From contig NZ_JAPNLM010000010.1 of the NCBI RefSeq assembly GCF_026627255.1, positions 1 to 64,000 of the forward strand: a DNA stretch of 64,000 nt, given 5' to 3'. The position numbers and the translations under genes are program-made. Positions 50,664-59,183 of the stretch are shown here, piece by piece. Position 1 is the stretch's first letter. Every line of letters begins with the position of its first letter. The notes beneath the pieces were generated by a model. That model had not been told where the DNA came from. It ran no database searches and was given only the letters and a program-made list of their open reading frames with translations. Source of the DNA: Streptomyces antarcticus. GTDB lineage: Bacteria; Actinomycetota; Actinomycetes; Streptomycetales; Streptomycetaceae.

Positions 50664-51236
50664 ATGAGCGTGACCGAGACTCTGACCAAGGCGGGTGCCA
50701 CGGCCGGCGCGGACGCCGGAGCGCGCGTGCCGCAGGTGTCCCGCGCCATCATGTGGGCGGCGCACGCGATCCCGCTCTGCGCACTGCCGTCGGGGCTGTG
50801 GCGCATCGCTCTCGTCTCGGGATGGCCCGACTGGTACGCGGGCCACGAATGGCTGCCGGGCGAGCGCCCGTACGTCGTTTCGCTCTCGCTGATCGCGGAA
50901 TGCCTGGCGCTGCTCACGCTCGGGCTTGTCAAGCCGTGGGGCGAACGGCTGCCCGACTGGGTCCCGTTCGCCGGCGGACGCGTGCTGTCGGTGCGCGCCG
51001 TTGTCGTGCCCGCCTCGGTGGGCGCCTTCCTCGCCACGGCGCTGTCCGCCTACGCCACGCTCAACTACTTCTTCCACTTCGTCCCGCCGCTGAACGACAA
51101 CGGCGAGGCGTTCCCCACGAGCGGACCGGGCGCCTGGGCGCTGTGGGCCTGCTACATCCCGATCCTGGCGTGGGGCCCGCTGCTCGCCGTGGTCACCCGC
51201 GCCTACTACCTGCGCCGGACCCGCGGAACGCGGTAG
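50664..51236 (+). CDS. Integral membrane protein
   Basis: 190 residues. Four hydrophobic spans (IMWAAHAIPLCALPSGLWRI, VVSLSLIAECLALLTLGL, VVVPASVGAFLATALSAYAT, LWACYIPILAWGPLLAVVTR). AAGGAAG precedes the ATG at 50664. Aromatic motif NYFFHFVPPLND lies in an external loop. I know no function; such proteins are common in Streptomyces. Confidence 0.8.
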   Translation: MSVTETLTKAGATAGADAGARVPQVSRAIMWAAHAIPLCALPSGLWRIALVSGWPDWYAGHEWLPGERPYVVSLSLIAECLALLTLGLVKPWGERLPDWVPFAGGRVLSVRAVVVPASVGAFLATALSAYATLNYFFHFVPPLNDNGEAFPTSGPGAWALWACYIPILAWGPLLAVVTRAYYLRRTRGTR

Positions 51237-51335
51237 CCACGGACACTCCGAACGGCAGCTGGTCTCGCGATACGGGATGCCTCTGGGGCCAAGCGGTGCA
51301 AGCGGTGTGCGAAAGGCCTTCAGGGCAAGGCATTC

Positions 51336-51468
51336 CTACGAGTTGGGGCACGCGGAGGGCACGGCATGGCCTGAGAGGCCTGGACAATAAAGAAGGCCCA
51401 GGTCGTTGACCTGGGCCTTCTTGGAAGAGCGGATGACGGGAATCGAACCCGCGCTATAAGCTTGGGAA
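51336..51468 (-). repeat. tRNA-Gly 3'-end fragment E with terminator and right-end arm
   Basis: 51336-51390 has ACGAGTTGGGGCACGCGGAG...GGCACGG, almost the same as the flank of the intact tRNA (57411-57468). Terminator arms 51393-51404 and 51408-51419, tRNA 3' part 51428-51468 complete to GGGAA and identical to the intact tRNA over that length. The flank TCTATGGCACGC follows. Confidence 0.93.
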
Positions 51469-51530
51469 TCTATGGCACGCAGGGCATTCATATAGCATCT
51501 GGCCTGCGGAAACAGTTAACCAAGCGGTCT

Positions 51531-51600
51531 GTTGCGAGTGCCCGCCCCGACCCATATTGACCGCTGTTCACCGCTCCGAAGGGCACGGGTAGGGCACGGT
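51531..51600. repeat. Left-end arm-type repeat at att copy E
   Basis: CATATTGACCGCTGTTCACC and then GGGCACGGGTAGGGCACGG. Same spacing from the tRNA fragment as at copies A and C. The region from here to 52067 has no supportable gene. Confidence 0.65.
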
Positions 51601-52067
51601 GCCGTGAAGAGGTCACGCAGCGGTCGGTACGGAGCTTCGAGGTCGTCGTCACTCCGCCGGACTGCCCCCTGCAAGGGAGCGCCGTTGCGAGCGCAAGTGC
51701 AGGGTCGGCGCTGCCGAAAGCACCCCGACGTGTGCGGGGAGTCCGTCAACGGGGCTCCAGGTACGCGCGTGCCGCGGGAGCAGGCGCCTCCGGTCGGGCC
51801 GGCCTCCAGCCGGCCCGCGAACAGGTCCGGCGCGTGACCTGTCGCGCCCATGACGATCCCACTCGGGCTGGACGTCGTCGGGCGGGCAGGCTGACCAGGA
51901 TGCCCTTCCCCGGGCTTCTGTACCGACCGTGCTCTGGCGGGCCCCGAAGTCGAGCCAGGTCTAGCGTGGAAGGGGGGAAACCTCATCGCGACGACGGGTG
52001 GGCCCGACTCCTGGGCGACCGGACAGGAGCCGGGAGGGCGGTGCCGACCCGATGGGCAGGTGTGGCC

Positions 52068-53315
52068 ATGGCCAGTACAGCCAGCGCGACTGGCACCGAC
52101 ACCGGCACCCGTGACCACGACGTGATCGTCGTCGGTGGACGCTGCGCAGGAGCACCGACCGCCATGCTTCTCGCCCGCCTCGGGCACAAGGTCCTCCTGG
52201 TCGACCGGGCGACGTTTCCGAGTGACACGATCTCCACCCATCTGATCCACCCGCCGGGCCTCGCCGCGCTGGAGCGTTGGGGATTGCTGGATCGGGTGGT
52301 CGAGACCGGTTGCCCGCCCATCGACACCTACGCGTTCGACCTCGGCCCCTTCACCATCGTGGGTTCGCCGGCCGGAGAGGGCTTCGACGCCTCGTACGCA
52401 CCACGACGTACCGTCCTGGACGAGATCCTCATCGACGCTGCGGCGGAGTCCGGTGCCGAGGTGCGCCAGGGGTTCACCGTCGAGGAGATCTTGGCCGAGG
52501 GGGACACAGTGACCGGTATCAAGGGCCACGGCAAGGACGGGAGGACCGTCACCGAGTACGCCCGGTTCGTCGTGGGCGCGGACGGACTCCACTCGTCGGT
52601 CGCGAAGGCGGTGGGCGCCGTCGGCTACGCGGAGAAACCGAAGATCAACGCCTACTACTACACCTACTGGTCCGGGCTGCCGATGTGCGGGACGTTCGAG
52701 GCGTACGACCGCGGGGACCGGGCCTTCGCCGCCTGGCCCACCAACGACGATCTGACACTTCTCATCTGCGCCTGGCCGATGCGAGACTTCGAGGCCAACC
52801 GCGCGGACGTCGAGGGCAATTACCGTGCGACGGTGGCCCTGGCACCTGCCTTCGCCGATCGGGTCTCGGCCGCCACCCGGGCCGAGCGGTTCTTGGGCAT
52901 GGCCATCCCCAATTACTTCCGCAAGCCCTACGGCCCGGGCTGGGCGCTGGTCGGCGATGCCGGATACCTGAAGGACCCCATTACCGCCCAGGGCATCCAG
53001 GACGCCTTCCGGGACGCGGAGCGGTGCGCCCGGGCACTGGGCGACACGCTCGACGGACGGCAGCCCTTCGACGAAGCCATGCGGGCGGCCCAGGAGGCGA
53101 GGGATGCCCAGGTCATGGGCATGTACGAATTTACGGCGGAGTTCGCAACGTTGGAGCCTCCGCCTCCCGAGATGGAACAGCTGCTCCTTGCGGTGTCCCA
53201 GAGCCCTTCGGCGCAGGACGAGTTCGCCAGGGTGACGGCTGGAGTGACGCCGCCCGAGGTGTTCTTCGGACAGATGGAGGAACGGATGAGCGGCCCTACG
53301 GGGAACGCGGCCTGA
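52068..53315 (+). CDS. FAD-dependent monooxygenase-type oxidoreductase
   Basis: 415 residues from the ATG at 52068. FAD-binding VIVVGGRCAGAPTAMLLARL at about 18-37 (GxGxxG variant GGRCAG), the ADP motif, and WALVGDAGYLKDPITAQGIQ at about 300, the GD(G/A) motif of the PHBH/geranylgeranyl-reductase group. Aromatic-rich centre (KINAYYYTYWSGLPM) suggests a hydrophobic substrate. Upstream frame codons are not protein-like. It heads module E-F; the rest of the module reads on other strands. Confidence 0.9.
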   Translation: MASTASATGTDTGTRDHDVIVVGGRCAGAPTAMLLARLGHKVLLVDRATFPSDTISTHLIHPPGLAALERWGLLDRVVETGCPPIDTYAFDLGPFTIVGSPAGEGFDASYAPRRTVLDEILIDAAAESGAEVRQGFTVEEILAEGDTVTGIKGHGKDGRTVTEYARFVVGADGLHSSVAKAVGAVGYAEKPKINAYYYTYWSGLPMCGTFEAYDRGDRAFAAWPTNDDLTLLICAWPMRDFEANRADVEGNYRATVALAPAFADRVSAATRAERFLGMAIPNYFRKPYGPGWALVGDAGYLKDPITAQGIQDAFRDAERCARALGDTLDGRQPFDEAMRAAQEARDAQVMGMYEFTAEFATLEPPPPEMEQLLLAVSQSPSAQDEFARVTAGVTPPEVFFGQMEERMSGPTGNAA

Positions 53316-53435
53316 GCGCCTTGACCGGCGCAGTGGCACGCGCCCCGGCGTAGCGCGTCGTCACCGGGAGGTTGCGGCGACGCTGGCAGGTGCCCCGGCG
53401 CCTCGCGTGCCTGGGGAACCTCAACGGTGTGGTGG

Positions 53436-54710
53436 TCAGGTACGCGTACGGGGATGCGTTTCGTACATGCGTACCGCCACCAGGAGGCCAGAAGCGGCGG
53501 TGAGGGCGGCGATGGCGTAGATGGCGGTGGTCAGGCCGTAGGCGTCGGCGAGGATGCCTGCGAGGAGTGCGCCGATGGCGAAGCCGCCGTCTCGCCAGAG
53601 GCGGTAGACGCCGACGGCGCGGGCGCGCCAGGCGGGGTGGGCGACGTCGCCGATGACGGCGAGCAGGGTGGGGTAGACCAGGGCGGTGCCGATGCCCAGC
53701 AGGATTTGCGCGGCGGCCCAGACGCCGAAGGTGGTGCCGGCGGCGACGAGGGCGATGGCGGCGGCCTGGAGCAGCATGCCTGCGGTGATGAGGTGCTTGC
53801 GGCCGATGTGGTCGGACCACCAGCCGGTCAGCATCTGGCCGGCGCCCCAGACGGCGGGGTAGAGGGCGGCGAGGATGCCGATCTGGGCGATGGACAGGCC
53901 GTGGGCGGCGAAGAGCAGGGGGAAGATGCCCCAGGCGAGGGCGTCGTTGAGGTTGTTGACGAGCCCGGCCTGGCTGGCGGCCGAGAGAGCCTTGTCGTGG
54001 AGGCTGGTCAGACGGACGATCTGGCCGGTGGTCAGTCCCCCGTCGTGCCCGTTGCCTGAAGCGATGGTGTGACGGGCCGCTTCGAGGCGGGCGTGGTCGC
54101 GGGTCTCGCGTACGGCGAGGGTGGACAGGCCCAGAGCCAGGACGACGTAGGCGGCCCCGAGGAGGAACGGGGCGGGGCGCAGTCCGGCGTGCTCGGCGAT
54201 GGCGCCGGTGGCCATGGCGGTCGCGGCGACGGCGCCGTATCCGGCGGCTTCGTTGAAGCCCATGGCGAGTCCCCGGCATTCGGGGCCGGCGAGGTCGATC
54301 TTCATGATGACGGTGGTGGACCAGGTCAGGCCCTGGTTGATGCCGAGCAGGATGTTCGCGGCGATGATCCAGCCCCAGGACGGGCCCCAGGCGAGCATTG
54401 CGGGGACGGGCAGGGCGATCAGCCATCCGGCGATCAGGACCGGTTTGCGGCCGAAGCGGTCCGACCAGGTGCCGGCGAAGAAGTTGGTGACGGCCTTCGT
54501 CGCGCCGAACGCCACGATGTAGGTGAGGGCGGCGGTGTAGGCGGACAGGTGGAAGACGTCGTCGGCGAGCAGCGGCAGGATGGTTCGTTCCTGGCCGAGC
54601 ATCCCGCCGACGAGCGCGTTGACCGCGACGAGCAGGGCGAACTGGGGGAGGTTGGCCCGCAGGCCGAGCTGTATGCCGGAACGGGTATCGCTGCCTGCGT
54701 GGATGCTCAC
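53436..54710 (-). CDS. MFS transporter, coupled to the persulfide enzyme
   Basis: 424 residues, about twelve helices. Motif A GTWSDRFGRKPVLIAGW in the first half and GWWSDHIGRKHLITAG in the second confirm the MFS. GTG at 54710 with GGAGGGGG directly upstream overlaps the MBL-rhodanese stop by 4 bases, so the two are translationally coupled. It may export a sulfur species or a toxic compound that triggers the system; the substrate is not evident. Confidence 0.9.
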   Translation of the reverse strand: MSIHAGSDTRSGIQLGLRANLPQFALLVAVNALVGGMLGQERTILPLLADDVFHLSAYTAALTYIVAFGATKAVTNFFAGTWSDRFGRKPVLIAGWLIALPVPAMLAWGPSWGWIIAANILLGINQGLTWSTTVIMKIDLAGPECRGLAMGFNEAAGYGAVAATAMATGAIAEHAGLRPAPFLLGAAYVVLALGLSTLAVRETRDHARLEAARHTIASGNGHDGGLTTGQIVRLTSLHDKALSAASQAGLVNNLNDALAWGIFPLLFAAHGLSIAQIGILAALYPAVWGAGQMLTGWWSDHIGRKHLITAGMLLQAAAIALVAAGTTFGVWAAAQILLGIGTALVYPTLLAVIGDVAHPAWRARAVGVYRLWRDGGFAIGALLAGILADAYGLTTAIYAIAALTAASGLLVAVRMYETHPRTRT

Positions 54711-56071
54711 ACCCCCTCCTGGAGGGGGCGGCCGGTCGCCTTGGCCCAATCGCCCGGGCCGCCGTCGAGGACGGCGAGATCACGCTGGCCGGCGCGCTGC
54801 AGGAGGCTGGCAGCCGTCATGGCGCGCTCGCCGTGACCGCAGGCCACCACGGCATCGGCCGGAGCCTCGCCGGAGCGGGCGGCGAGATCGCCAAGTTCGA
54901 TGTGGACCGCGTCGGCGATGTGCCCCGCCATGTGTTCCGCCCGCTGGCGGATGTCAAGGACGGGCCGGCTCCCCATACGGTCGGCGGTGAGCAGTTCGAT
55001 GCTCTGGCGCTCTCCCCCGATGGCGGTCCAGGCATCCATGCCGCCGTCGAGGTGCCCGGCCAGCCGCTCATATCCGATCTTCAGGGCCTGCCAGGTGATC
55101 TCTGCGAGGTCCTGGCCGGGTGAGGCGACGAACACGAGCGGGCTGTCGTCGGGCAGCAGCCAGCCCAGCCAGGTGGCGAACTGCCCGCGCAGCGGGATCG
55201 AGATCGCGCCCGGTAGGTGGCCCGCGGCGAAATCGGCGACAGATCGGACGTCGACGAGCTGAGCACCCTGGCCGAGGAGGCCTCGGACCTCTGCCACCGT
55301 GAGTGGGGTGAGGGTGGGTGCGGACCCGAGGACCGCAGGGCCGCGCCGGTTCACCTCACCCAGCTGGTCGAAGTACGCCGGGTAGGAACCGAGGCTCCCC
55401 AGCAGCTGCCGCACGAAGGCGTCCTCGTCCGGTGCCGCGAGCAGCGGGTTGGCCCGTCGCTGGTCACCGATGGTGCTGATCCGCTCGGTGCCGGGAGGGG
55501 CGGAGCAGAACGAGCCCGCGCCGTGGGTGGGCCAGACGGCCGTGCTGTCCGGCAGCTCGGCGAGGCGTCCCAGCGAGCGGTACTGGGCACGGGCCAGCTC
55601 CTCGGCTCGGTCGGCGCCGAGGAGGTCGGTGCGCGCGGCCGACCCGACGATCAGCGAACCACCGGTGAAGACACCCAGCTCGCGGGTGCCGTCCAGCAGG
55701 AGGAACGAGAGGTGCTCGTCGGTGTGGCCTGGGGTGGCCAGCGCCCGCAGGGTCAGCCCGCCGAGCTCGGTCTCGTCGCCGTCGGCGAGGGGCGTATGCG
55801 GGAAGGCGCGGTGGCCGGCTGCCGAGGCCAGCACCGTCGCATCGTCGTCGTGCGCGAGCTGGACGGCGCCGGAGAGGAAATCGGCGTGCAGGTGGGTGTC
55901 GGCCGCGTACGCCACCCGCAGCCGCCGCCGTCCGACAGCAGCCCGCAGCGCGCGCAGGTCCCGGCTCGCATCCACCGCGAGGGCGCGTCCGTCGCCGAGG
56001 TCGACGAGGTAGGCGCTATTGCCCAGTCCCTCATCCACCAGCGGTATCAAGTGATCGTCGGCGAAGCCCAT
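54707..56071 (-). CDS. Metallo-beta-lactamase-fold / rhodanese fusion, persulfide dioxygenase-like
   Basis: 454 residues. N-terminal MBL domain of the ETHE1 type: THLHADFLSGAVQLAH (HxHxD), TPGHTDEHLSFLL, WPTHGAGSFC. Two rhodanese domains follow: the first (about 265-360) has FVASPGQDLAE where the Cys should be, so it is inactive; the second has VVACGHGERAMTA with the active Cys. The order matches CstB/ETHE1-rhodanese enzymes that oxidise glutathione-, bacillithiol- or mycothiol-persulfide to sulfite or thiosulfate. ATG at 56071 with GGAGGACC upstream. It is divergent from the ArsR-rhodanese gene with an operator between. Confidence 0.9.
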   Translation of the reverse strand: MGFADDHLIPLVDEGLGNSAYLVDLGDGRALAVDASRDLRALRAAVGRRRLRVAYAADTHLHADFLSGAVQLAHDDDATVLASAAGHRAFPHTPLADGDETELGGLTLRALATPGHTDEHLSFLLLDGTRELGVFTGGSLIVGSAARTDLLGADRAEELARAQYRSLGRLAELPDSTAVWPTHGAGSFCSAPPGTERISTIGDQRRANPLLAAPDEDAFVRQLLGSLGSYPAYFDQLGEVNRRGPAVLGSAPTLTPLTVAEVRGLLGQGAQLVDVRSVADFAAGHLPGAISIPLRGQFATWLGWLLPDDSPLVFVASPGQDLAEITWQALKIGYERLAGHLDGGMDAWTAIGGERQSIELLTADRMGSRPVLDIRQRAEHMAGHIADAVHIELGDLAARSGEAPADAVVACGHGERAMTAASLLQRAGQRDLAVLDGGPGDWAKATGRPLQEGV

Positions 56072-56118
56072 CAGGTCCTCCAGATGACACGGTAGGGGCT
56101 CGGTGGTCCCAGCGCCCA

Positions 56119-56150
56119 TCCATAGATACAATATTCCATGGATCTATGGA
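56119..56150. promoter_or_regulatory. ArsR-type operator between divergent sulfur genes
   Basis: Perfect 9-base inverted repeat TCCATAGAT (56119-56127) and ATCTATGGA (56142-56150), 14-base spacer, AT-rich against this background. The right arm overlaps the ribosome site of the ArsR-rhodanese gene. Binding would shut off both directions. Confidence 0.8.
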
Positions 56151-56157
56151 GGATGCC

Positions 56158-56823
56158 ATGGGAGACGCCGCACGGAAGTCGGCCTTGTACGACGCTTTCG
56201 CCCTCACGGGCAAGGCACTGAGCAGCGGGAAGCGCTTGGAACTGCTCGACCTGCTGGCGCAGGGCGAACGCACGGTCGACGCGCTCGCCAAGGCGGCCGG
56301 ACTGAACCTGACCACCGCCTCGGCGCACCTGCAAACCCTCAAGCAGGCCGGACTCGTCGCCACCCGTCGCGAGGGCGTGCGGATCCACTACCGCCTCGCC
56401 GGTGACGACGTCGCCGCCCTCTACGCCCTCCTGCGCCAGGTCGCCCGGACCCACCAAGCCGCCGTCGAACCGGCGCGCACCGCATACCTCGGCACGGACG
56501 CGGCGCAAGAGGTCGACCGTGAGGAACTGCTGACCCGCGCGCAAGCGGGCGAAGTCGTCGTCCTCGACGTCCGCCCGGGTGAGGAGTACGCCGCGGGCCA
56601 TATCCCCGGCGCGATCTCCATTCCGGTCGAGGAACTCGCCGAGCGCATCGCCGAACTACCGGACGACGTCGAAGTCGTCGCGTACTGCCGCGGCGCCTAC
56701 TGCGTCCTCGCTCACGACGCCGTACGCCTGCTCCATCAGCACGGCCGCAAAGCCCTGCGACTCACCGACGGCATGCTGGAGTGGCGTCTGGCCGACCTGC
56801 CCGTCGAGGCGGAAGCTGCCTGA
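56158..56823 (+). CDS. ArsR-family regulator fused to rhodanese, persulfide sensor-like
   Basis: 221 residues from the ATG at 56158 (GGAGG 9 bases upstream; an in-frame ATG at 56146 is less likely). Winged helix at about 20-85 (TVDALAKAAGLNLTTASAHL), with no metal-binding Cys. C-terminal rhodanese at about 118-215 with CRGAYC (Cys 177 and 182). ArsR-rhodanese fusions are known next to sulfur-oxidation genes and probably respond to persulfides at the rhodanese Cys. Divergent MBL-rhodanese and MFS genes plus the palindrome make it the local repressor. Confidence 0.92.
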   Translation: MGDAARKSALYDAFALTGKALSSGKRLELLDLLAQGERTVDALAKAAGLNLTTASAHLQTLKQAGLVATRREGVRIHYRLAGDDVAALYALLRQVARTHQAAVEPARTAYLGTDAAQEVDREELLTRAQAGEVVVLDVRPGEEYAAGHIPGAISIPVEELAERIAELPDDVEVVAYCRGAYCVLAHDAVRLLHQHGRKALRLTDGMLEWRLADLPVEAEAA

Positions 56824-56869
56824 ATACGCGTCCTCTGTGCCCTCGCGCGTCTGAGGCGTATGGAGCTCG

Positions 56870-57211
56870 TCAGCCGGTGACGCGGGCAGCCCGCTCGCGG
56901 AGTTCCTGGGCTTCCGGGACGCCGTTGTACCGCCGCAGGCGGACGCGCATGTCCTGGAGGGCGGCCTGGACCTTGACCGAGCGGATGCCGTCGGCGCAGT
57001 CGAGGAAGTCGCGCCAGGTGGCCATGGCGCCGTCCACATCGCCTTGGCGCAGGCGTACGCCGCCGAGGTCGGCGAGGACGATGGCGCGGGTGCGGCGGCG
57101 GTCGAGGCCGTGGATGTCCAGCGCGAGGTGGAGGATCGCACTTCCCCCCACACCGTCAAGGAGCACGAGCGAGCCTGCCTGCGCTTCGGTAGGGAGCGCC
57201 TTGGGTGGCAT
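56870..57211 (-). pseudogene. C-terminal fragment of a TPR-type regulator
   Basis: Tail of a helical repeat protein: LHLALDIHGLDRRRTRAIVL, LADLGGVRLRQGDVDGAMAT, VQAALQDMRVRLRRYNGVPE. This is the end of XRE/TPR proteins common in Streptomyces. The DNA-binding domain and most repeats are missing; an ATG at 57211 opens this frame but upstream residues are not homologous. Probably a truncated relic at the inner end of the island. Confidence 0.65.
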
Positions 57212-57410
57212 TCGGAGGCGTAGGAGGAGTGTCGCGCTGCCGCCAACTCGGCTGCGTAGGCGGGGTGATTGGGCGGCTGCGTTCAGGGTTGCGAACGGGC
57301 GAATTCGAGCGCCCCTGTGGTGCGGGTCACATGGAATATGCCTCGCGATTCGAGACGACTGCGCTCCGTCGTGGGGCAAGTGGCGCACCAGGGGCCTCCG
57401 AGTAGGACGC

Positions 57411-57468
57411 TTCTGCGAGTTGGGGCACGCGGAGGGCACGGCGGGGGCAGAGAGGTCTAGACGACGAA
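57411..57468. repeat. Right-end arm-type repeat next to the intact tRNA
   Basis: GCGAGTTGGGGCACGCGGAG then GGGCACGGCGGGGGC and AGAGGTCTAGACGACGAAG. Nearly the same as the flank of copy E. This is the right end of the innermost, presumably youngest, module. Confidence 0.65.
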
Positions 57469-57469
57469 G

Positions 57470-57496
57470 AAGGCCCAGGTCGTTGACCTGGGCCTT
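57470..57496 (-). terminator. Terminator of tRNA-Gly
   Basis: Perfect 12-base arms AAGGCCCAGGTC and GACCTGGGCCTT with loop GTT, beginning 9 bases beyond the tRNA 3' end. The same hairpin accompanies all five tRNA fragments in the island, in copy D with paired base changes. Confidence 0.9.
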
Positions 57497-57504
57497 CTTG
57501 GAAG

Positions 57505-57575
57505 AGCGGATGACGGGAATCGAACCCGCGCTATAAGCTTGGGAAGCTCATGTTCTACCATTAAACTACATCCGC
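57505..57575 (-). tRNA. tRNA-Gly (anticodon CCC)
   Basis: 71 bases, complete cloverleaf on the minus strand. Acceptor GCGGATG/CATCCGC, D-arm GTTT-AATGGTA-GAAC, anticodon stem TGAGC/GCTTA with loop TTCCCAA (anticodon CCC), T-arm GCGGG-TTCGATT-CCCGT. CCA is not encoded. It serves as the attachment site: the 3' half is repeated in five places to its left. It lies just upstream of the dcd region. Confidence 0.97.
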
Positions 57576-57806
57576 TTAGCGGCCCAGTTGCCTGGATCCG
57601 TCTCTTTCGTCACTCTACCCCATCGTCGACCCCCGGTGAATTTGCCGCGGGGTCGCTGTCGTGTGTGGCGTGCACGGGGGCGTGTGGGGGCGGGAGTTGG
57701 GGCGTACCGTGTGGGGGCGGAGCGGCGGCTGGAGTGGGTCGCGAACATCCCCTAATGTGGCGATTCGTCGCAGTGCGCAGCACGGCTCGTTGGGGAAAGG
57801 GACTCG

Positions 57807-57977
57807 ATGGAGCACACCGTCGTCCGTTGTGCCGAAGGGCACGTTTTCAGTACCGCCTCGTTTCCGCTGCAGCACCTCGGTGCCGGCCGGATCGGGCCGG
57901 GGCGGCTGCTGCGGTGTCCGCGCTGTGCGCGGCTGAGGCAGTCCGTGCCCGTGGGTGGCGGCGCCGCCAAGCGGTAG
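57807..57977 (+). CDS. Small zinc-ribbon-like protein
   Basis: 56 residues: MEHTVVRCAEGHVFSTASFP, CPRCARLRQSVPVGGG. Cys in RCAEGH and CPRC with His make a plausible Zn site of C-x(n)-C-x2-C type. GGGGAAAGGG stands before the ATG at 57807. I remember a small protein like this beside dcd in other Streptomyces genomes. Function unknown. Confidence 0.75.
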   Translation: MEHTVVRCAEGHVFSTASFPLQHLGAGRIGPGRLLRCPRCARLRQSVPVGGGAAKR

Positions 57978-58055
57978 GCGTACGGGACGTACGGCCGGGC
58001 GCGCGGGTGCCGCTCCGATTGGGGGTGGCCCGCGCGCTCTGCGTATCCTCGGGAC

Positions 58056-58643
58056 GTGCTTCTCTCTGACAAAGACATCCGGGCCGAGATCGACAGCGGA
58101 CGGGTCCGCATCGACCCGTTCGACGAGTCGATGGTGCAGCCCTCCAGCATCGATGTACGGCTCGACCGGTTCTTCCGGGTCTTCGAGAACCACCGGTACG
58201 CCCACATCGACCCCGCCGTCGAGCAGGCGGACCTGACGCGGCTGGTCGAGCCCGAGGGCGACGAGGCGTTCATCCTGCACCCGGGCGAGTTCGTCCTCGC
58301 CTCCACGTACGAGGTCATCTCGCTGCCCGACGACATCGCCTCCCGCCTGGAGGGAAAGTCCAGCCTGGGCCGCCTCGGTCTGGTGACGCACTCGACCGCC
58401 GGGTTCATCGACCCGGGCTTCTCGGGGCACGTGACCCTGGAGCTGTCGAACCTCGCCACCCTGCCGATCAAGCTCTGGCCGGGCATGAAGATCGGGCAGC
58501 TGTGCCTGTTCCAGCTCAGCTCGCCCGCGGAGTTCCCGTACGGCAGCGACCGGTACGGGTCCAGGTACCAGGGGCAGCGCGGGCCGACCGCCTCGCGTTC
58601 CTTCCAGAACTTCCACCGCACCCAGGTGAGGCACGAGGCATGA
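58056..58643 (+). CDS. dcd: dCTP deaminase
   Basis: 195 residues, full length, GTG start at 58056 ([17 protein letters not shown]). Conserved [32 protein letters not shown] and the catalytic Glu in [10 protein letters not shown]-terminal [12 protein letters not shown] closes the active site. It converts dCTP to dUTP in pyrimidine deoxynucleotide synthesis. Actinobacterial enzymes may also hydrolyse dUTP to dUMP; from sequence alone I cannot choose. It overlaps the phosphoribosyltransferase start by 4 bases. Confidence 0.97.
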   Translation: MLLSDKDIRAEIDSGRVRIDPFDESMVQPSSIDVRLDRFFRVFENHRYAHIDPAVEQADLTRLVEPEGDEAFILHPGEFVLASTYEVISLPDDIASRLEGKSSLGRLGLVTHSTAGFIDPGFSGHVTLELSNLATLPIKLWPGMKIGQLCLFQLSSPAEFPYGSDRYGSRYQGQRGPTASRSFQNFHRTQVRHEA

Positions 58644-59137
58644 GCGAAGTACGCGAGAACCTCAACTACGAGGGGTTCGGGCGCGCCGTCCGCGAGCTGG
58701 CGCAGACCATCGCCGACGACGGCTACGAGCCCGACATCATCCTGAGCATCGCCCGCGGCGGGGTGTTCGTCGCCGGCGGGCTGGCGTACGCGCTCGACTG
58801 CAAGAACATCCACCTCGTGAACGTGGAGTTCTACACCGGCGTCGGGACCACCCTGGAGATGCCGGTCATGCTGGCGCCCGTGCCCGAGGCGATCGACTTC
58901 ACGAACAAGAAGGTCCTGATCGCCGACGACGTCGCCGACACCGGCAAGACGCTCAAGCTGGTGCACGACTTCTGCCTGGGGCACGTCGCCGAGGTGCGCT
59001 CCGCAGTCGTCTACGAGAAGTCCCACTCCCTCGTGAAGTGCGAGTACGTGTGGAAGAAGACCGACGAGTGGATCAACTTCCCCTGGTCGGTCGAGCCGCC
59101 CGTGGTCAAGCGCGAGGGCCAGGTCCTCGACGCCTGA
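58640..59137 (+). CDS. Phosphoribosyltransferase family protein
   Basis: 165 residues from the ATG at 58640. The PRPP loop is [17 protein letters not shown], the pyrophosphate loop [17 protein letters not shown], and [17 protein letters not shown] the C-terminal hood. Similar to hypoxanthine/xanthine-type enzymes. Coupled to dcd, so it probably works in nucleotide salvage. Confidence 0.9.
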   Translation: MSEVRENLNYEGFGRAVRELAQTIADDGYEPDIILSIARGGVFVAGGLAYALDCKNIHLVNVEFYTGVGTTLEMPVMLAPVPEAIDFTNKKVLIADDVADTGKTLKLVHDFCLGHVAEVRSAVVYEKSHSLVKCEYVWKKTDEWINFPWSVEPPVVKREGQVLDA

Positions 59138-59183
59138 TCCGGACCCGCACCTGCGTCGTGTTCGGCGGGGTGGTGGGCGGCCG

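Noticed and set aside
32261-57505. Search for an integrase, excisionase, replication or conjugation gene in the island
   Set aside because: No protein with the tyrosine-recombinase R-H-R-Y pattern, serine-recombinase, Rep or FtsK/TraB-like motif was seen in any frame that I examined.
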